Below, piece by piece: positions 6,321-9,921 of a stretch of 9,921 nucleotides of DNA. The position numbers were made by a program, and so were the translations under genes. This DNA is from Chloroflexota bacterium (GTDB taxonomy: Bacteria; Chloroflexota; Dehalococcoidia; SM23-28-2; RBG-16-64-32), in NCBI GenBank assembly GCA_005880075.1, contig VBJT01000092.1, positions 537 to 10,457 of the forward strand, read 5' to 3'. The notes beneath the pieces are model-generated. The model saw nothing but the letters and a program-made list of their open reading frames with translations, searched no databases and was not told the DNA's origin. Numbering within the stretch: position 1 is the first letter of the stretch; every line of letters starts with the position of its first letter.

Positions 6321-6738
6321 GCCGCACCGCCTCGCCCTCGATCCACTCCTCGCCCCCCTCCCACACCTCCTTCTTCCAGACCGGCACGACCTCTTTGAAG
6401 CGGTCGACGAGCGCATGACAGGCCTCGAAGGCCTCCTTCCGGTGCGGCGCCGAGACCGCGACCACCAGCGATGTCTCCCCTATCTTCAGCCTTCCCGTCC
6501 GGTGCTGCATGGCGACGTCCGTGATCGGCCAGCGCCCCATCGCCTCCTCCGCGATCTCCCGCATCACGCGCTCCGCCATTTCGGGATAGGCATCGTACTC
6601 GAGATACAGCACGCGCCTCCCGAGATTTTCGTTTCGCACCACGCCGCTGAACAGCGCGACCGCCCCGCTCTCATCCTTCCGCACGTGGTCGATCAGTCGC
6701 TGCGGGTCGAGCGCCGCGCTCGTTATCTCAAACAGCAT
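6313..6738 (-). CDS. moaE: Molybdopterin synthase catalytic subunit MoaE
   Basis: MoaE converts cyclic pyranopterin monophosphate to molybdopterin using sulfur carried on the MoaD C-terminus, in the cytoplasm. The 141-residue product has typical length and motifs: GAVALFSGVVRNENLGR near the N-terminus, LEYDAYPEMA at 46-55, HRTGRLKIGE at 79-88, and the active-site segment RFKEVVPVWKKE. Lys115 and Lys122 there match the catalytic Lys119 and Lys126 of E. coli MoaE by spacing. ATG 6738 overlaps the end of moaD by 11 nt, with GGGGGAG just upstream. Its stop overlaps the next gene's start. The tight overlap with moaD fits production of the two subunits together. Confidence 0.95.
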   Translation of the reverse strand: MLFEITSAALDPQRLIDHVRKDESGAVALFSGVVRNENLGRRVLYLEYDAYPEMAERVMREIAEEAMGRWPITDVAMQHRTGRLKIGETSLVVAVSAPHRKEAFEACHALVDRFKEVVPVWKKEVWEGGEEWIEGEAVRHE

Positions 6739-6985
6739 CCGCTCCCCCGCTCACCGGCGGTATAAGCGCCACCTCGTCCCCCCCGGCGACCGGGTGCCCG
6801 GGCTCCGCGTATTCGCCGTTCACGGCGTACCGGATGCTGCCTTTGAGGCCGCTGAGCGCGGTGTATCGCCCGCACAGCGCCTGGTACACCTCGCCGGCCG
6901 TTAGCCCCTCTCCTAACTCGACCTCCGCCTCGCGTGTGCCCGCCAGCTCGCTCAGCCGCGCGAACAGCCTCACCTTCGCTTTCAT
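6728..6985 (-). CDS. moaD: Molybdopterin synthase sulfur carrier subunit MoaD, with tail after Gly-Gly
   Basis: Ubiquitin-fold sulfur carrier. Its C-terminal Gly is normally adenylated by MoeB-type enzymes and converted to a thiocarboxylate, then donates sulfur to MoaE. The 85-residue product shows VRLFARLSELAGTRE at the N-terminus, the AVNGEYAEPGHPVAGGDEV region, and ends IPPVSGG followed by ADAV. The conserved pair is Gly80-Gly81, so four residues follow the reactive Gly. In known relatives Gly-Gly is usually terminal. The extra codons lie where moaE begins. ATG 6985 gives the right N-terminus; no good Shine-Dalgarno is visible. The start faces the SPL-like gene across a 215-nt divergent intergenic region. 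Confidence 0.9.
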   Translation of the reverse strand: MKAKVRLFARLSELAGTREAEVELGEGLTAGEVYQALCGRYTALSGLKGSIRYAVNGEYAEPGHPVAGGDEVALIPPVSGGADAV

Positions 6986-6994
6986 GGCTCATTC

Positions 6995-7023
6995 AGTCTA
7001 ATCCAGCCCGTATGAGCCAACAA
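6995..7023 (-). promoter_or_regulatory. Weak candidate promoter for the moaD-moaE operon
   Basis: On the minus strand TTGTTG (7023-7018) is followed by 17 bases and TAGACT (7000-6995). The hexamers match the consensus at three and four positions respectively. The start would be about 6988, only a few bases before the moaD ATG, giving an almost leaderless message. That would fit the missing Shine-Dalgarno. This is a weak prediction. Confidence 0.25.
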
Positions 7024-7041
7024 GGCGAGGCGCCATATTTA

Positions 7042-7078
7042 CGTACGGACAGACCCTTCAGGTCTGTCCGCCAGCGCC
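7042..7078. repeat. Dispersed palindromic repeat, copy 2
   Basis: The same element as at 4490-4525 and in the same orientation. CGGACAGACC (7046-7055) and GGTCTGTCCG (7061-7070) form a perfect 10-bp stem around a CTTCA loop, with flanks CGTA and GCCAGCGCC. Compared with copy 1 there is one extra C in the loop and one C/T difference in the right flank. This copy lies between divergent genes, upstream of both moaD and the SPL-like gene, so it cannot be a terminator for either of them. Confidence 0.8.
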
Positions 7079-7162
7079 GGACCTCGCGATGACAGCCGCT
7101 ATCTGCATCATGTCAGGCCACTGCCCGGGTCCCATGCCGCTCCACCAAAAAACTGACAACTC

Positions 7163-7171
7163 TGCTAACAT
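7163..7171 (+). promoter_or_regulatory. Possible extended -10 promoter of the SPL-like gene
   Basis: TGCTAACAT matches the extended -10 form (TG, one base, then a hexamer close to TATAAT). It lies about 30 bases before the ATG in the most AT-rich part of this intergenic region. No convincing -35 box is present at the right distance. A GAAGGAG ribosome site follows at 7188-7194. Confidence 0.3.
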
Positions 7172-7200
7172 GTTCGCCATCCCGCCCGAAGGAGCGCTTC

Positions 7201-8532
7201 ATGGAGTTTCCCGAGAAAGGCACCTCCCGCGAAGAAATTACCGTTCAGCTCAGCGACGCCATTTCTCGCGATGCCGACTGGCGCGGCGGAAAGATCTTCT
7301 CCCTCGTCTACTTCGCCGGTGACGAGGTAGCCGATGTGCTGAAGGAAGCCTACACGACCGCCTTCTACACCAACGGGCTCGGCCCGGGCGCTTTCAAGAG
7401 CCTCAAGAAATTCGAGTCCGAAGTTATTTCAATGACGGGCGACCTCCTCTATCATGCAGAAGCCGCCGGCAACATGACGTCCGGAGGGACCGAGAGCATC
7501 CTCATGGCCGTCAAAACGGCCCGCGACTGGGCCCGTGCGGAGAGAGGGGTCGCCCACGCGCGGATCATCGTTCCGGTCACCGCCCACCCCGCATTCGCCA
7601 AGGCTGCCCATTACCTCGATGTCGACATCGTTCACACGCCGCTAAGAGACGACCTCCGGGCTGATGTCGATGCGATGCGGCGGTCGATCACCGAAAACGC
7701 GGTCCTCCTCGCTGGCTCGGCACCCTGCTATCCCTTCGGCGTCATCGACCCGATCGCCGAAATTGCTGGCGTCGCCGCCGAACGCGGCCTGCTTTGCCAC
7801 GTAGACGCGTGCCTCGGCGCCTACTTACTGCCGTTTACCGAACGCCTGGGGTATGACGTGACGCCATGGGACTTCCGCGTGCCCGGCGTCACCTCCATCT
7901 CCGCCGATCTGCACAAGTACGGCTACTCGGCCCGTGGCGCCTCCGTCGTCCTCTACCGGGACCGCGATCTTCGCCGCCACCAGTTCTTCGCCGTCAGCGA
8001 CTGGCCGGGCGGCCTTTACGGTTCGCCGACGCTCGCCGGGAGCCGCCCGGGAGGCGCCATCACTGCGGCCTGGGCTGTGCTGAACTTCCTCGGCGTCGAA
8101 GGCTACACTCGCCTTGCGCGAATAAACATGGAGACCACGGCCGCCTTGATCAAGGGGATCAACGATATCCCGCAACTCAAGATCCTGGCGCGGCCGGATA
8201 TGAGTGTCTTCGCCTTTGCCTCTGATTCGCTCGATATCTATGCCATTGCGGACGCTCTCGACGAGGCCGGCTGGCACCCCGACCGGCAGCAGCTCCCGCC
8301 GAGTCTCCACTGCATGGTGACTCCCGTCCACGACAAGATCGTCGAGACCTTCTTGCCCGATCTTCGGCGAGCGACCGCCTATGTTGCCGAGAACGGGGAC
8401 GTATCGACCGGTCGAGCGGCCACTTACGGGATGCTGGACAAGATGCCCGACCGCGCCGCCGTCCGCAATGTCGTGCTCGACTCCATCGACCGCCTCACGC
8501 AGGCCAGACGAGACTCGTCAGCTCGTGACTGA
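7201..8532 (+). CDS. Sphingosine-1-phosphate-lyase-like PLP-dependent enzyme
   Basis: Fold-type I PLP enzyme of the group II decarboxylase/sphingosine-1-phosphate lyase family. Motifs match that lyase closely: SGGTESILMA at 94-103, APCYPFGVIDP at 174-184, HVDACLG at 200-206 (Asp202 should contact the PLP ring nitrogen), TSISADLHKYGY at 231-242 with Lys239 as the PLP lysine, then DWPGGLYGSPTLAGSRPGG. Eukaryotic lyase cleaves sphingoid-base phosphates to a fatty aldehyde and phosphoethanolamine. Whether this bacterium has that substrate is unknown; an amino-acid decarboxylase activity is less likely but possible. The second Lys of the eukaryotic HKYGYAPK motif is Arg245 here. The 443-residue protein lacks the N-terminal membrane anchor of the eukaryotic enzyme and should be soluble. 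ATG 7201 has GAAGGAG six bases upstream. Its 3' end overlaps comF. Confidence 0.88.
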   Translation: MEFPEKGTSREEITVQLSDAISRDADWRGGKIFSLVYFAGDEVADVLKEAYTTAFYTNGLGPGAFKSLKKFESEVISMTGDLLYHAEAAGNMTSGGTESILMAVKTARDWARAERGVAHARIIVPVTAHPAFAKAAHYLDVDIVHTPLRDDLRADVDAMRRSITENAVLLAGSAPCYPFGVIDPIAEIAGVAAERGLLCHVDACLGAYLLPFTERLGYDVTPWDFRVPGVTSISADLHKYGYSARGASVVLYRDRDLRRHQFFAVSDWPGGLYGSPTLAGSRPGGAITAAWAVLNFLGVEGYTRLARINMETTAALIKGINDIPQLKILARPDMSVFAFASDSLDIYAIADALDEAGWHPDRQQLPPSLHCMVTPVHDKIVETFLPDLRRATAYVAENGDVSTGRAATYGMLDKMPDRAAVRNVVLDSIDRLTQARRDSSARD

Positions 8533-9271
8533 ATTGCGATTAGTTGCCGGGCAGCGGGCGGCCGCCGTACGGCTTTTGGACTGGGTACTCGATCTCGTCT
8601 TCCCGCCTCGCTGCGTCTCCTGCGCCAGTTTCGGCCCATTCATTTGCAACGGTTGTCTCGCCGCAATAACAAGCGCCGATGCTCCCCGCTGCCCTGTTTG
8701 CTGGATGCCCACTCCAAGGCGCACCGGCGAGACATCGCCGGGGCGCGTCTGTGCGCGTTGCACCGCGATTCGCCCCAGCTTCACGGCCGTCCGCTCGGTC
8801 TTCGTCTACCAGGGCGCCGCCCGCGAGGCCGTCCACGCGCTCAAATTCCGCGGTCTCTCGGCCATCGCTTCTGTCATGGCCACCCACATGGCTCAACGGC
8901 TGGTCGAGTGGAGGCCGCCCATCGACTCCATCGTCCCTGTCCCCCTGGCCGGAAGCCGTCGACGACAGCGCGGCTATAACCAGTCGGAGCTTTTGGCGAA
9001 GGAGCTCTCGCGCCTGACGGCCGTGCCGTTAGCACCGCGAGCGCTTATCCGGCCGCACAGCTCATCGCCACAATACCGGCTGGCCGATCGCGACGAGCGC
9101 CGCCGCAATGTCAGCGTCGCGTTCCGCCCAGGAAAACGCGTGCCGCAAGGGAGCGTCCTCCTTGTCGATGACGTCATCACGACGGGCGCAACTCTGGACG
9201 CTTGCTCGCGCGTTCTATTAGAGGCAGGCGCGGGCCCGGTCTTCGCGATCACGTTCGCAGGCGAAGACTGA
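8525..9271 (+). CDS. comF: ComF family phosphoribosyltransferase-like protein
   Basis: ComF-type protein, linked to DNA uptake and recombination in naturally competent bacteria, though widely conserved outside them. The 248-residue product begins with a double Cys4 zinc region (Cys30, 33, 41, 44 and Cys56, 59, 76, 79). ALKFRG follows at 105-110, then IVPVPLAGSRRRQRGYNQSE from 136, then the PRPP-binding loop VLLVDDVITTGAT at 211-223. GTG 8525 was chosen because it sits in a GTGACTGA overlap with the stop of the upstream gene and gives the usual N-terminal length. The open frame continues up to 8381, but those codons lie within the upstream gene and look random. No good Shine-Dalgarno is seen, so translation is probably coupled. 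Whether this organism is competent cannot be told here. Confidence 0.92.
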   Translation: MTELRLVAGQRAAAVRLLDWVLDLVFPPRCVSCASFGPFICNGCLAAITSADAPRCPVCWMPTPRRTGETSPGRVCARCTAIRPSFTAVRSVFVYQGAAREAVHALKFRGLSAIASVMATHMAQRLVEWRPPIDSIVPVPLAGSRRRQRGYNQSELLAKELSRLTAVPLAPRALIRPHSSSPQYRLADRDERRRNVSVAFRPGKRVPQGSVLLVDDVITTGATLDACSRVLLEAGAGPVFAITFAGED

Positions 9272-9315
9272 GCGCTGGGACCGCCATCGCGACTGCAACT
9301 CTAACATTTCGGCTG

Positions 9316-9344
9316 TTGTAGGCCCAAACAGGCAGGCTTACAAT
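9316..9344 (+). promoter_or_regulatory. Likely promoter of hpf
   Basis: TTGTAG (9316-9321), a 17-base spacer and TACAAT (9339-9344) form a good sigma70-type promoter in the 110-nt gap between comF and hpf. Transcription would begin near 9351, about 30 nt before the ATG. This would let hpf be controlled apart from comF, as suits a stationary-phase factor. Confidence 0.55.
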
Positions 9345-9381
9345 TGAATCGCTCGGACGTAGTGATCGAGAGCAAGAGGGC

Positions 9382-9921
9382 ATGGACATAATCTTTCGCG
9401 GGCAGCATCTCACGATCAGTGACCAGTTCCGCGAGTACGCCGCAGACCATCTGAACAAGCTGACCCGCTACCTGCCCATTGCCGACCACGCGATCGTCGA
9501 CGTCCGCCGCGAAGCCAAGGGCAGAGAGGGTCGCTTCGTTGTCCAGGTTACCGTCAGCGCCAACGGCACCTTTCTGCGCGCCGAAGAGCGCAGCTTCGAG
9601 ATGCAGACAGCCATCGACATGGCGACCAACGCCCTCTCGCGCCAGGTCAAGCGCTTCAAAGAAACAAAGGTCCTGCGCAGCGAACGGCGTATCGCCAAGG
9701 ATGATCTTCTTCCGATTGAAGAAGCTGAACTTCGAGAAGCCCTGCCGCCTGATGCTGAGATCGTCATGGGTCGTGTCGTGCGCATCAAGCGCTTTCCCAT
9801 GAAGCCGATGACGGAGGCGGAGGCGATCGACCAGATGGAGCTTCTTGGACACAGCTTCTTCCTCTTTCAGGATGCCGATAAGGACACGATCGCCCTTCTG
9901 TACCGGCGACAGGACGGCGGC
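9382..9921 (+). CDS. hpf: Long-form ribosome hibernation promoting factor (partial, runs off window)
   Basis: Binds the 30S decoding region and, in the long form, drives formation of inactive 100S ribosome dimers in slow growth. The visible 180 residues start MDIIFRGQHLTIS, with the S30AE/YfiA-type beta-alpha domain to about residue 105. A charged linker follows, then the C-terminal dimerisation domain with RVVRIKRFPMKPMT (131-144) and QMELLGHSFFLF (151-162), then YRRQDGG at the window edge. The last residues of the domain lie beyond the window. ATG 9382 is preceded by GAGGG with only one intervening base, a poor spacing, but it gives the exact family N-terminus. The gene is not a pseudogene as far as it can be read. 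Confidence 0.95.
   Translation, partial: MDIIFRGQHLTISDQFREYAADHLNKLTRYLPIADHAIVDVRREAKGREGRFVVQVTVSANGTFLRAEERSFEMQTAIDMATNALSRQVKRFKETKVLRSERRIAKDDLLPIEEAELREALPPDAEIVMGRVVRIKRFPMKPMTEAEAIDQMELLGHSFFLFQDADKDTIALLYRRQDGG

Noticed and set aside
6321..6416. Longer form of the alpha-CTD-like protein starting at 6416
   Set aside because: The extra 32 residues are Arg/Ser/Gly-rich and lie inside moaE; ATG 6320 in the ATGAGTGA overlap is much more natural.
7825..8331. Antisense open frame (168 codons) within the SPL-like gene
   Set aside because: Opposite a strongly conserved coding region and without motifs.
8381..8524. Start of comF at 8381
   Set aside because: It would overlap the upstream lyase by about 150 nt with random-looking sequence; GTG 8525 forms a tight stop/start overlap and the normal ComF N-terminus.
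9301..9852. Antisense open frame (183 codons) over hpf
   Set aside because: The plus strand encodes a near-complete, clearly conserved HPF here; the antisense frame has no family resemblance.

Overview
This GC-rich window (well over 60% by eye) reads as ordinary bacterial chromosome, most likely Chloroflexota and probably Dehalococcoidia-like. That placement is an inference. It rests on rplI being followed directly by dnaB, a DnaD-domain gene whose N-terminus has a 'GFP…IPNQFF…LPQV' pattern, and a zinc-binding DnaC/IstB-type ATPase; I associate this order and these protein styles with that lineage. No tRNA, rRNA, CRISPR array, IS element or phage gene was seen.

Plus strand, 1-4449: a possible tail of an upstream gene, a good sigma70-type promoter (TTGACG, 18 nt, TAAAAT), rplI (bL9 with a long acidic tail), dnaB (replicative helicase), a DnaD-domain primosome gene, and a helicase-loader-like gene with two AAA+ modules in tandem. 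The last gene is split in this sequence by a +1 frameshift at about 3810, exactly at the putative arginine-finger segment of its first module. Together the genes look like a helicase plus helicase-loading operon.

Minus strand, 6985-4588: moaD, moaE, a small stand-alone protein resembling the RNA polymerase alpha C-terminal domain, a DinB-superfamily protein and a NUDIX hydrolase with an N-terminal zinc ribbon. The first three overlap one another by a few bases and the fourth follows at 29 nt, so they look co-transcribed. moaD and moaE encode the two subunits of molybdopterin synthase. MoaD unusually carries four residues after its Gly-Gly.

Plus strand, 7201-9921: a soluble sphingosine-1-phosphate-lyase-like PLP enzyme overlapping an 8-base GTGACTGA junction with comF, then a long-form ribosome hibernation factor (hpf) with its own likely promoter, running off the window end.

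Two copies of a near-identical 36-37 nt palindromic repeat (10-bp perfect stem) lie in different intergenic regions, one between convergent genes and one between divergent genes. This suggests a dispersed repeat family rather than a simple terminator. The main points for follow-up are the tandem AAA+ loader with its frameshift and Walker A change, the alpha-CTD-like protein inside a molybdopterin operon, the MoaD tail, and the palindromic repeat.
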